From CAWDMN01 sp963803155 (GTDB lineage: Bacteria > Acidobacteriota > Terriglobia > Versatilivoradales > Versatilivoraceae), in NCBI GenBank assembly GCA_963803155.1, contig CAWDMN010000059.1, forward strand, positions 395,057 through 459,056: a stretch of 64,000 nt of DNA, given 5' to 3'. The notes below the pieces were generated by a model. That model had not been told where the DNA came from, searched no databases, and worked only from the letters and a program-made list of their open reading frames with translations. Below are positions 34,257-42,655 of the stretch, one piece after another. How positions within the stretch are numbered: position 1 is the first letter of the stretch; each line of letters opens with the position of its first letter. The translations under genes and the position numbers were made by a program.

Positions 34257-35604
34257 CAAACGGATTCCTCCCCCTATTGGCAATATCGGAATTGCCGGAA
34301 ATTTTGAATTCAGACAAACAAAGAAGGTCAGACAACCCTTCTTTCCATCCTGGCTTTATGCTTCATCCTTTTGTTGCCCTGTCAACAGCACCTCACGCAC
34401 GAATTTAAAAATCACTAAAACTTGACAGCCGATCCTTTATCAAACCGGCAGCAACGGCAAGATAAAATCTATCGTCAAAGGTTCCTTAAACAATCGCAAA
34501 CCAGATTTCAAATTCGGAATTATGATTATCTTCGCCTCAGATAAAAAGGGAGGCGTCAGGCTGGATGGATCTCAACAGCCTGATTAAAGCAATTGAACTA
34601 CCATTCGGGCACAAGCGCTTAACCTAATGGTGGCGATTGATTTTTACGTTTGGGCCAGAGAGCTGCCGCAAAAAAAGAAGGGCAGGAATCGTCCGGTTAC
34701 GGGAATCAATTGTCCCAGAAATGGACAGAGATTGGCATTCAGGAAGGATTCACAATCTCCACAGAGTTGACGCTTGAGGATCAGGTACTTTCGTTTGGCG
34801 GCCCATTCGGAGGCGGTCGAGGCGTGGCAAACTCGGATTGACCGAATGAATCTCCTCCGCAACTCTTGCGGCCCGGGCTTCGAATACGCCAGGGAGGAGT
34901 TCCTCAACTGTCTAATGCGTGCGGACCACAGCTCTGTAGCAAAGGTCTATTGCTGCATCGCCATCAAGTAAAACGCTCACAAACAAACTCTCGATTTGAT
35001 TCGGGCCCATGCAATAAGTTTGCTCCACCAATCCAGCCCCATTGCGCTCTGCCCGTAAAACCGCAGCATCGGCAAAGGCAATATTAGGCTAATAATGCAT
35101 TTGCGGGAGGACGAGCCTTCTGGCGAACTGCCTATTGGTTCCATATTCACCCGCGATGCCTGGCTGAAGCCTCGCCGTATCAGCCGATGTGCTGTGCTAC
35201 TAGTCAACGCAACTGGCTCACCCTGCCGCAATTTAAATTCAACTCCTCGCGGCAACATGAATTGAATTTCCCCAATAATTGTGACATTTTTGAGATTGAA
35301 TACATTGTTGTGAGTTGAAAGCAGCCGCCCGACTGACCTTTCGGACCTGCCAGCCTCTATGCATGACTGAGGCTTTCGAAATCAACCTGCTTGGTTCTAC
35401 TCTCGACTGCCGGATGGCAATCCCTTTGACATGGCTTCCCTATCCCCGGAATGGTTGCGGGCTCTTTGACTCGCGGGCACGACTTTTGATAAGGTGTGGA
35501 CACTGCCAGCCACGACCGGCTGTCATGGTTGTCAGCGGTTTCGGCGTTTATGATGCCGTGAGAGTTTATGAGGTTCTTACCATTAAATTGTTTGGCGGAG
35601 AAAT
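34257..35604. other. Long gene-free stretch between ADOP permease and secreted protein
   Basis: These ~1.35 kb hold only short open frames without ribosome sites or family resemblance (for example around 34644-34907 and 34977-35258 on the minus strand). Both strands are stop-rich in places, so decayed genes are possible but no parent could be recognised. I see no tRNA, terminator or clear repeat here. Confidence 0.45.
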
Positions 35605-36078
35605 ATGATCATGAATAAGAGCGGTTCACTTTCCATTGGCGGATGGTTCATTTTGGTGCTGGTCCTGACGATTTTCCTTGCCGGCCAGTTGCTTGCGGAG
35701 GATACCGTGAGCTTGAAGGTTTATGAGGGATACAACTTTTCGAATAGTGTGGTTACCAAGAGAGACGACAAGAGTGCCGATGTTTCCTTTTTCGTGAACC
35801 AGGGGCGGAGTGGAGCTCTTTCCTTTGCTTTGGGCGCATTGGGAGGCAAGAAAATCAAGGAATTCGGCAAAGAAAAGCCCAACGTCCGGGCACTCTCTCC
35901 GCGGGAAGTGAATGGGTGGAAGGATTACGTCAATGCTCCGTCGCCGGGATATTATGCCGTGCTGGATGCCTCGGGGAAAAATCTCTATCTCCTCAATGTC
36001 CTTTCCTTTAAGAACCAGGGGAAGGCCGCTTCTTATTGGGAGTTGACTTTTTCCTGGGTAAAAATTATCACCCCGTGA
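35605..36078 (+). CDS. Secreted protein of unknown function
   Basis: This 157-residue protein has a signal peptide: positive start, hydrophobic WFILVLVLTIFLAGQLLAED with cleavage near residue 31. The mature ~125 residues are mixed beta-strand/polar with no Cys, and contain SLKVYEGYNFSNSVVTKRDD and VNGWKDYVNAPSPGYYAVLD. The second half (LNVLSFKNQGKAASYWELTF) looks like beta-sandwich strands. I recognise no family. The start may be ATG 35605 or ATG 35611; GGAGAAAT lies just before the first. It stands alone after a long empty stretch. Confidence 0.75.
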   Translation: MIMNKSGSLSIGGWFILVLVLTIFLAGQLLAEDTVSLKVYEGYNFSNSVVTKRDDKSADVSFFVNQGRSGALSFALGALGGKKIKEFGKEKPNVRALSPREVNGWKDYVNAPSPGYYAVLDASGKNLYLLNVLSFKNQGKAASYWELTFSWVKIITP

Positions 36079-36267
36079 ATTCAGAGCTGGACACGTTGCG
36101 GGGATGAGACGCGCGTGGCCGCCGCCTTTCTGCGTCGCTCCCGCGCAAAGCAAAAGGGGATGTTTCCGCCGATGTTGTCCCATCTAGTCACCATTTTTTT
36201 GAATACGGCAAACCTCTTTTCTAGTTAAACTAAAAATGTGGCTCAACATTATTAGGGAGCAGACCAG

Positions 36268-36783
36268 ATGGCCGTGAAGGAGATCCTTCTTCTTGGAAAT
36301 CCACGCTTATATGAAACGAGCCGGATGATTCTCCAGGGGGAACTCGATGAGATTCGAAAGATAGTGGCCGATCTCCGCGACACCTTGCTGGACTTTCGCA
36401 AGCGGTATGCCGCGGGTCGTGCCATCGCCGCACCCCAGATCGGCGTCATGAAACGTCTTGTCTATATGTATATCGACGAACCCGTTGTATTCATCAACCC
36501 GGTGCTGGATCGAAAGAGTGAAGAACGGATGGAATTGTGGGACGACTGCATGAGCTTCCCGGATCTATTGGTCAGAGTCAGCCGCCACAGTTCGTGCCGC
36601 ATTTCATACCGAAATCTAAATTGGGAAGAGGAAGAAATGCTTTTGGAGGGCCCCTTGTCTGAACTGCTCCAGCATGAATGTGATCACCTGGACGGCATCT
36701 TGGCGGTATCCAGGGCTGTTGATTCCCGTTCCTTTGCTTTGAGAAACCAGAAGAAATATTTAACAGCCGGAACGTCCGTCTGA
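36268..36783 (+). CDS. def: Peptide-deformylase-like metalloenzyme (atypical motifs)
   Basis: This 171-residue peptide deformylase removes the formyl group from the initiator Met of new proteins. Motif 1 is GRAIAAPQIG (50-59) instead of GxGLAAPQ. Motif 3 is QHECDHLDG with His136, Glu137 and His140 as in the metal site. Motif 2, normally EGCLS, is DDCMS (92-96), which keeps Cys94 as third ligand but with Asp for Glu and Met for Leu. Such deviations occur in secondary, type III-like deformylases and it should still bind metal. It is probably not the only deformylase in the genome. There are no operon partners in the window; fmt is absent. A GGGAGCAG precedes the ATG. Confidence 0.85.
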   Translation: MAVKEILLLGNPRLYETSRMILQGELDEIRKIVADLRDTLLDFRKRYAAGRAIAAPQIGVMKRLVYMYIDEPVVFINPVLDRKSEERMELWDDCMSFPDLLVRVSRHSSCRISYRNLNWEEEEMLLEGPLSELLQHECDHLDGILAVSRAVDSRSFALRNQKKYLTAGTSV

Positions 36784-36870
36784 CGCTATCGCAAATGTTT
36801 TGAAGAGCCACGAATGATAATTGCAGCTCATAAAAGCGATGGAAGGAGTTCCGACGGCGAAGTCGAGTGG

Positions 36871-36901
36871 CGCGGACATCGGGTTGTCCGCGATGTCCGC
36901 G
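36871..36901. repeat. Perfect 11-bp inverted repeat
   Basis: CGCGGACATCG (36871-36881) and CGATGTCCGCG (36891-36901) enclose a 9-nt loop. It lies in the gap between the deformylase and leuA, which converge. No T-run follows, so it reads as a palindromic repeat rather than a terminator. Confidence 0.55.
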
Positions 36902-37042
36902 GCTCTAGAAAGCGGGAGAAGAATGTCAAGTCCCGTGCTGGGGTATGACGCTACGGCATCTCATTGCACAATTAATTTCATCAATCAGCGAAGATAATCT
37001 CATTAAGCATATCTGGATTACTACCAAGTGGAAAAGCGCCCA

Positions 37043-38581
37043 TCAATTGTCGGCATGATGAGCCAGGGCCACCTCACGCTGATGTACGGCTTTATTCACG
37101 GCATCCAGGTACGCCCGGGCCACGGCATCGATAGTATCGGAACTGGCGGCTTTCCCCGTATAACTCTTTTCATCAAAATCCACATGTAGAAAAACTTCAG
37201 CCACGGCATCTTCCCCCTGCGTGACCGACTGCATGGAAATATCCTGCAGCCTGCCCCGTATGCCGGTTATCCGGTCAATCGCCCGGAAAGTAGCGGCGAT
37301 GGGGCCATCCCCGGTGGCAGTTTCCACCAGGAGATTCTCATCTTTCATCAATCTGACGGTCGCGCTGGCAATGACTTGGTTGCCGCCAGTCGCGTGGACA
37401 TATTTCAAATGATAAGCTTCAGGGATGATCCGAATCCCATCATGGACGATTACCATCAAATCTTCATCGTATACATTTTTCTTCTTGTCGGCCAATTTGG
37501 TAAACAGCATATAGGCCCGGTCCAATTCATCCTTGGATAAATTATATCCGAGCGCTTCATACCGTTTGAGCAGAGCATGGCGCCCTGAATGTTTTCCCAA
37601 GACGATGCGATTGGTCAAAATCCCCACGGATTGAGGCGTCATGATTTCATACGTGAGAGCCTCTTTTAACACGCCATCCTGGTGAATGCCCGCTTCATGC
37701 GCAAAGGCATTTTTCCCCACAATGGCTTTGTTGGCCTGAACCATCAAGCCGGTTAAGTTGCACAACAGGTGGCTGCTCTTGTAAATTTCTTCCGTCGCAA
37801 TCCGAGTGGTGAATCCCAACCGGTCTTTGCGGACTCGCAGAGACATCACAATTTCTTCCAACGACGCATTGCCGGCTCTTTCGCCGATCCCATTGACGGT
37901 ACATTCCACCTGACGGGCTCCATTGTGGATAGCCGCCAGGGAATTTGCCACGGCCAGACCCAAATCGTTGTGGCAGTGGCTGCTCAGGATCGCTTTGGAA
38001 ATGTTGGGTACTTTTTCACGGAGCACTTTGAAAATGTTGCCGAACTCGTCGGGCATACAATATCCCACAGTGTCAGGAATATTGATGACCGTGGCTCCTT
38101 CCGCTATCGCCACTTCCACCACTTTGCAGAGATAATCCAAATCGCTGCGCCCGGCGTCTTCCGCGGAAAATTCAACATCCCCGCACAACGATTTGGCCAG
38201 TTGCACGGCTCTTGCGGCCTGCTCTAAAACTTGAGCGCGGTCTTTCTTCAGCTTGTATTTCAAATGAATGTCCGAAGTGGCAATAAAGGTGTGGATGCGG
38301 GGTTTGGCGGCCTGATCCAAAGCTTCCCAGGCCCGGCGGATATCCAATTCCGTGGCCCGTGCGAGTCCGGCAATCGAGCAGGAGCGGATTTCTTTGGCCA
38401 CCTGCGTGACCGACTCGAAATCTCCTTCCGAAGCAATGGGGAAGCCGGCTTCAATGATATCCACCTGGAGCGCCTCCAATTGCCGGGCCATTTTGAGCTT
38501 CTCTTCCAAATTCATGCTGGCTCCGGGAGACTGTTCTCCATCGCGCAAAGTGGTGTCAAAAATATAAATCCGTTCTTCCAT
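37043..38581 (-). CDS. leuA: 2-isopropylmalate synthase
   Basis: This 512-residue enzyme condenses acetyl-CoA with 2-oxoisovalerate, the first committed step of leucine synthesis. The TIM-barrel motifs are FDTTLRDGEQSPGASM near the N-terminus, SSHCHNDLGLAVANSLA (metal-binding HxH) and HEAGIHQDGVL. The C-terminal ~120 residues (IIPEAYHLKYVHATGGNQVI) form the LeuA allosteric domain used for leucine feedback. ATG 38581 is chosen over 38602 because GAGGAG precedes it by 6-8 nt. It is the last gene of the ilvB-ilvN-cimA-cyclodeaminase-leuA series. No leuC or leuD lies in the window; leuB is at 55743. Confidence 0.97.
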   Translation of the reverse strand: MEERIYIFDTTLRDGEQSPGASMNLEEKLKMARQLEALQVDIIEAGFPIASEGDFESVTQVAKEIRSCSIAGLARATELDIRRAWEALDQAAKPRIHTFIATSDIHLKYKLKKDRAQVLEQAARAVQLAKSLCGDVEFSAEDAGRSDLDYLCKVVEVAIAEGATVINIPDTVGYCMPDEFGNIFKVLREKVPNISKAILSSHCHNDLGLAVANSLAAIHNGARQVECTVNGIGERAGNASLEEIVMSLRVRKDRLGFTTRIATEEIYKSSHLLCNLTGLMVQANKAIVGKNAFAHEAGIHQDGVLKEALTYEIMTPQSVGILTNRIVLGKHSGRHALLKRYEALGYNLSKDELDRAYMLFTKLADKKKNVYDEDLMVIVHDGIRIIPEAYHLKYVHATGGNQVIASATVRLMKDENLLVETATGDGPIAATFRAIDRITGIRGRLQDISMQSVTQGEDAVAEVFLHVDFDEKSYTGKAASSDTIDAVARAYLDAVNKAVHQREVALAHHADN

Positions 38582-38707
38582 AAACTTCTCCTCTTCTGAC
38601 AACCCTGGCAGTTTTTCAAGTAGCGAAAATAATCTTGCGGAATTCGTGCAAGGATTGTTCTTTTTGGTTAGAAGCTCGCCGCGACCTTCTCAAAACCCAT
38701 GAGACGA

Positions 38708-39940
38708 TCATCCCCCGGACATGAGTCTTTTCAATTCTCGCGCCAGAATCCCCAGGAAGAAAGAAACGTCCGTTACGATCCCAATGGCCTGTTTGCTTCC
38801 CCGATTGGAAAGCTTCAGGGGTGTGGCCTCATGAATATCCACGCATACGGTCTTCACATTGCCTCGCAACAGGTTTCCGACGGCAATGCCGTGCAAAGTG
38901 GAGGCCAACATCAGGACCACGCTTACATCTCGCAAAGCCTCCAGGTATTTCTTCTGAGCTTGAACCACATCGGTGACCACATCCACCAGAGGTCCATCAT
39001 CGCGGATCGAACCGGCCAGAACGAATTCCACGTTGTTTTTTATGCATTCGTACATCAGGCCGGACTTCAGCACTCCGGAGGACACAGCCCCGCGCAAACC
39101 ACCCGCTTTATTAATCTCGTTGATGGCCAGCAAATGATTGCGGTGTCCGCCTTCCACTGGTTTGCCCGTCGATTGGTTGACCCCCAAGGATGTGTTCAAC
39201 AACGCTTTCTCGCAATCGTGCACGGCCAGCGCATTCCCACTCAACAAAACATCGATCACTCCCAGCTTGACGATGTCCACCAGGTATTGATCCGCGCCGG
39301 TATGAATCAATGCCGGCCCCGGAACCACCGCCACTTTTTGGCCGGCGGCTTTCACGCGCAGGATGGTTTTGGCAATTTCCGCAATCAGCAGCCCTTTGTT
39401 TGCCTCCGCCGTCAGATCATTCGACATGAAATCGAAGACCGAGTATTCACGGCTTCGTTCCAGCGGTTTCACGCGAATCCCCTGGCGCCCCACCGCGATC
39501 AAATCCCCTTTGACCACCTCGCTGATTTTCTTGGTGGACGCTTTTTGTCCATCCCAAACAATCACGGCATCCATCTTTTGGTGAGATACCGCATGCCAGG
39601 AGCCGTTCAGTTTGATAAACGTTTCGAAATTGGTCGTAGAATAAAAATCGTCGGGAAGGAGGCGGTCCCGCGGTGCGGAAACAAACCGGCAGTCCTCCCA
39701 CTCCACCACCCCGCCAAAATCTTCCAAACCAGCCAGAATTTCATCCAACTGTTCCCGTGTTTCCGCTCTGACCATCAAGCGAATTTTCGAGTTGTCCTGA
39801 TTGGTTTTCCCAATCTGGAAATCGAGCACTTCATATTGGCCGGCATGTTCGATGATCTTGTCAAAGGCATGCTTCAAAATACCGGAGTCGATGAGGTGCC
39901 CTTCAATCTCGACTGGCTCCTGAAATTTGGATGATTGCAT
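38708..39940 (-). CDS. TIGR00300-family protein, likely ornithine cyclodeaminase (archaeal type)
   Basis: This 410-residue protein has an N-terminal LOR/SDH-like domain (about 1-110, opening with EGHLIDSGILKHAFDKIIEH) and a Rossmann-like C-terminal half. The latter carries VAVVPGPALIHTGADQYLVD, LLSGNALAVHD and VVLMLASTLHGIAVGNL. This arrangement is the TIGR00300 family, whose methanogen member has been shown to be an ornithine cyclodeaminase giving proline, and which also forms the C-terminal part of bifunctional cyanobacterial AgrE/ArgZ. Here the arginine-dihydrolase N-terminal domain is absent. Its place between cimA and leuA suggests co-regulation with branched-chain amino-acid synthesis; the reason is not obvious. 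Confidence 0.8.
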   Translation of the reverse strand: MQSSKFQEPVEIEGHLIDSGILKHAFDKIIEHAGQYEVLDFQIGKTNQDNSKIRLMVRAETREQLDEILAGLEDFGGVVEWEDCRFVSAPRDRLLPDDFYSTTNFETFIKLNGSWHAVSHQKMDAVIVWDGQKASTKKISEVVKGDLIAVGRQGIRVKPLERSREYSVFDFMSNDLTAEANKGLLIAEIAKTILRVKAAGQKVAVVPGPALIHTGADQYLVDIVKLGVIDVLLSGNALAVHDCEKALLNTSLGVNQSTGKPVEGGHRNHLLAINEINKAGGLRGAVSSGVLKSGLMYECIKNNVEFVLAGSIRDDGPLVDVVTDVVQAQKKYLEALRDVSVVLMLASTLHGIAVGNLLRGNVKTVCVDIHEATPLKLSNRGSKQAIGIVTDVSFFLGILARELKRLMSGG

Positions 39941-40004
39941 AATGGATATTGTTCCCTATTTTTTACCGCCAGGGGATTTCAAATTCGCGACAACACCCGG
40001 AAGA

Positions 40005-41615
40005 CTATGCCGGTTTGTCTTTGTCCGCGGTCAGTGGAGTCTTAGTCTTCAATCCATATTCTTTTTTCAGTTTGTAATTGATGCTGTCCACCAAAGCTTG
40101 CCAACTGGCTTCGATAAGGTTTTCGGAGACACCCACAGTACTCCAATTTTCCTCGCCGTCACTGGTTTCAATGAGCACTCGCACTTTGGCATCGGTAGCC
40201 CCTTTGGGATTCAGAACGCGCACTTTGTAATCCATCAAGCGGATATCCCTGATGCAGGGGAAGAAGGTGGTGAGGGATTTGCGCAACGCCCGGTCTAAGG
40301 CACTCACCGGCCCCACTCCTTCCGCGGCGGTGTGTTCTTCAATTCCGTCGACACTCAATTTAATTACTGCCTCGGAATACGGATTATGGTTTCCTTTTTT
40401 TTCGGTGATCAGACGAAATCCTTCAAACTGGAAGAAGTCTTCGGCCTCATGAACCAGCCGGTTAAACAGCAATTCAAAAGAAGCTTCCGCACCCTCAAAC
40501 TGGTAACCATAATGCTCCATCTCTTTCAATTTGTTCAAAACTATCTGGGCGCTGGGCGATTGGGTATTGATGTCAAAACCCATCTTTTCCGCCTTGGATA
40601 CGATATTGCTTTTCCCTGAAAGTTCCGAAATGAGCACCCGTCGTTCGTTGCCAACCAACTCGGGATTGATATGCTCATACGAGGAAGTCTCCTTGCGAAC
40701 GGCACTGACGTGAATGCCGCCTTTGTGGGCAAAAGCACTCTTTCCCACATATGGAAAATCCTGGCGGTGATGCATATTGGCAATTTCACTGACGTAGTGC
40801 GAAACTTCCGTCATAAGTCGAAGGTTTTCCGCGCCAATAGCGCGCATCCCCAACTTTAGCTCGATATTGGGAACCACCGTGCACAGGTTAGAGTTGCCGC
40901 ATCGTTCCCCGTAACCATTAAAGGTTCCCTGAACATGCACGGCGCCTTGCTGAACCGCCATGATGGCATTGGCAACCGCCATATCGCAGTCATTGTGGGT
41001 GTGAATTCCCAGCCGGGTCTTGACGGCAGTTGCCGCAGCCAGTACCCTTTTCCGGATCTCCTCGGTGATGGTTCCCCCGTTGGTATCACAAAGAACAATG
41101 ACATCCGCTCCAGCTTCTTCCGCCGCCCGCAAGGTTTTTAAAGCATAGTCAGGATTCGCCATATAACCATCGAAATAATGTTCCGCGTCATAAATTACTT
41201 CTTTACCCTGCGATTTTAGAAACTCGACGGATTCCCGGATGAGATTGAGATTATGGTCCAAGCTGATGCCTAGAGCCACCGTGACATGCAGATCCCAGGT
41301 CTTGCCGAAAATGGTCACCACCGGAGTATGGGCATCCAGCAAGGCTTTCAGGTTGGGATCTTTGTCCGCTTTGTGTTTCGGATGACGGGTGCTGCCAAAA
41401 GCGGCCACCTTGGCATGCTTGAGAGAGGCATTCATCATCCGGTGAAAGAAGGTCATATCCTTCATGTTCGAACCCGGCCAGCCTCCCTCAATGTAATCAA
41501 TCCCGATTTCATCAAGTTTATGGGCAATGTGGACCTTGTCTTCCACGGAGAAAGAAATATCTTCTCCCTGAGAACCATCCCGCAACGTCGTGTCGTAGAT
41601 ATCAATTTTTTTCAT
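40005..41615 (-). CDS. cimA: Citramalate synthase
   Basis: This 536-residue enzyme condenses pyruvate with acetyl-CoA to citramalate, starting the threonine-independent route to 2-oxobutyrate and isoleucine. It resembles LeuA, but the N-terminus is YDTTLRDGSQGEDISFS rather than ..GEQSPGAS, followed by GIDYIEGGWPGSN, HTHNDCDMAVANAIM and FAHKGGIHVSAV. These are characteristic of the TIGR00977-type citramalate synthases. The C-terminal ~130 residues form the regulatory domain, where isoleucine usually inhibits. It has no strong ribosome site. The 95-bp tandem repeat separates it from ilvN upstream. With ilvB, ilvN and leuA it forms a pathway-specific cluster. Confidence 0.93.
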   Translation of the reverse strand: MKKIDIYDTTLRDGSQGEDISFSVEDKVHIAHKLDEIGIDYIEGGWPGSNMKDMTFFHRMMNASLKHAKVAAFGSTRHPKHKADKDPNLKALLDAHTPVVTIFGKTWDLHVTVALGISLDHNLNLIRESVEFLKSQGKEVIYDAEHYFDGYMANPDYALKTLRAAEEAGADVIVLCDTNGGTITEEIRKRVLAAATAVKTRLGIHTHNDCDMAVANAIMAVQQGAVHVQGTFNGYGERCGNSNLCTVVPNIELKLGMRAIGAENLRLMTEVSHYVSEIANMHHRQDFPYVGKSAFAHKGGIHVSAVRKETSSYEHINPELVGNERRVLISELSGKSNIVSKAEKMGFDINTQSPSAQIVLNKLKEMEHYGYQFEGAEASFELLFNRLVHEAEDFFQFEGFRLITEKKGNHNPYSEAVIKLSVDGIEEHTAAEGVGPVSALDRALRKSLTTFFPCIRDIRLMDYKVRVLNPKGATDAKVRVLIETSDGEENWSTVGVSENLIEASWQALVDSINYKLKKEYGLKTKTPLTADKDKPA

Positions 41616-41732
41616 AAGATGTGTTTATCGGCGGCGAAGTCAACCAAGAGTTGACCGAGGCTAGGCGCTTGACGCGCCAAACCTACGGCTATTCAGTGGA
41701 ACCACTTCACGGTTTCCAAAATGTTGAATCTC

Positions 41733-41942
41733 AGGAAAGAAACAAAGTCCCCCAGACTGCCCTTTTAGTCAGCTTTTCAATTGGCGATTCCCCGCGATAT
41801 TACGTATTGGGTTATCCTTGGGTCCCTAGGAAAGAGACGAAGTCCCCTGAACAGCCCTTTTAGTCAGCTATTCAATTAGCGATTCCCTGCTATATTATGA
41901 AATGGGTTATCCTTGGGTCCCTATGAAAGGGACGAAGTCCCA
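41733..41942. repeat. 95-bp tandem repeat (2.2 copies) at the ilvN/cimA junction
   Basis: Copies begin at 41733, 41828 and 41923, each exactly 95 bp apart. They open with AGGAAAGAAACAAAGTCCCC, then AGGAAAGAGACGAAGTCCCC, then ATGAAAGGGACGAAGTCCC; the third is partial. Each full copy also contains CCCTTTTAGTCAGCT and GGGTTATCCTTGGGTCCCT. The third copy runs into the ilvN reading frame and supplies its stop codon. A small GGGAC-TTC-GTCCC hairpin lies at each copy start on the minus strand. Confidence 0.88.
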
Positions 41943-42460
41943 ACTTTTTTCAACTCTTCAGCCGATTTGCCCTTCTTCTCCGCTTTGCCGCCTCTCTGCA
42001 TGGCGATGGGTCCGGTGCGAGCCACTTCCAAGACACCATAGGGCTTGAAAAATTGGATGAAGGCGTCGATTTTGCCTTCATCCCCGGTCGCCTCCAAGAT
42101 GCATACACTGGGGGTCGCATCCACCACCTTGGCGCGAAAAATCTCTGCTTCACGCAAAATCTGCGATCGCTGCTGTGTATCCGATTTCAGCTTGATCAAG
42201 GCCATTTCCCGCACCACATATTCCCCTTCCTCGAGCGGCATGACCTTAATCACATCCACCACTTTGTTGAGCTGTTTGATCACCTGTTCCATGACACTTT
42301 CATTGGCATCCACCACAATGGTCATTCGCGACATGGTGGGATCAAGGGTAGGCGTCACGTTGAGGCTGTCAATATTAAAGCCGCGGCCGCTCATCAGACC
42401 GGCCACGCGGCAAAGCACCCCAAATTTGTTTTCAACCAGCAAAGAAATTGTGGTCTTCAT
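41921..42460 (-). CDS. ilvN: Acetolactate synthase small (regulatory) subunit
   Basis: This 179-residue regulatory subunit activates the catalytic subunit and gives valine feedback inhibition. Two regions are visible: an ACT domain (1-75, with TTISLLVENKFGVLCRVAGL and MSRMTIVVDAN) and a C-terminal domain that includes EIFRAKVVDATPSVCILEAT. The last residues (KKVGTSSLS) come from the partial third copy of the 95-bp repeat, so the natural C-terminus may have been changed by repeat insertion. ATG 42460 is chosen over 42502 because AAGGAA precedes it and the ACT domain begins directly. It follows ilvB by 195 bp. Confidence 0.94.
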   Translation of the reverse strand: MKTTISLLVENKFGVLCRVAGLMSGRGFNIDSLNVTPTLDPTMSRMTIVVDANESVMEQVIKQLNKVVDVIKVMPLEEGEYVVREMALIKLKSDTQQRSQILREAEIFRAKVVDATPSVCILEATGDEGKIDAFIQFFKPYGVLEVARTGPIAMQRGGKAEKKGKSAEELKKVGTSSLS

Positions 42461-42655
42461 GGGCGAATCGTTCCTTTTAGCATAAATAAAGAACCCGGTC
42501 ATCTTTCATCTTGAATCCGCTGTGGCGCCTCGGCAAACCGTAATAGATGCGATCAGAACCGGAATTGGATTCCCCTTGGAATGAGACGGCCTGATTATAA
42601 ATTGCCGCATCTTTTCGAGGATTGAGTTATCTAGTTCCAACCGCCGCTTAGCGGC

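Noticed and set aside
38699..39934. 411-codon plus-strand frame opposite the TIGR00300 gene
   Set aside because: It is a mirror of a conserved minus-strand protein with clear family motifs; the plus-strand translation has no recognisable sequence.
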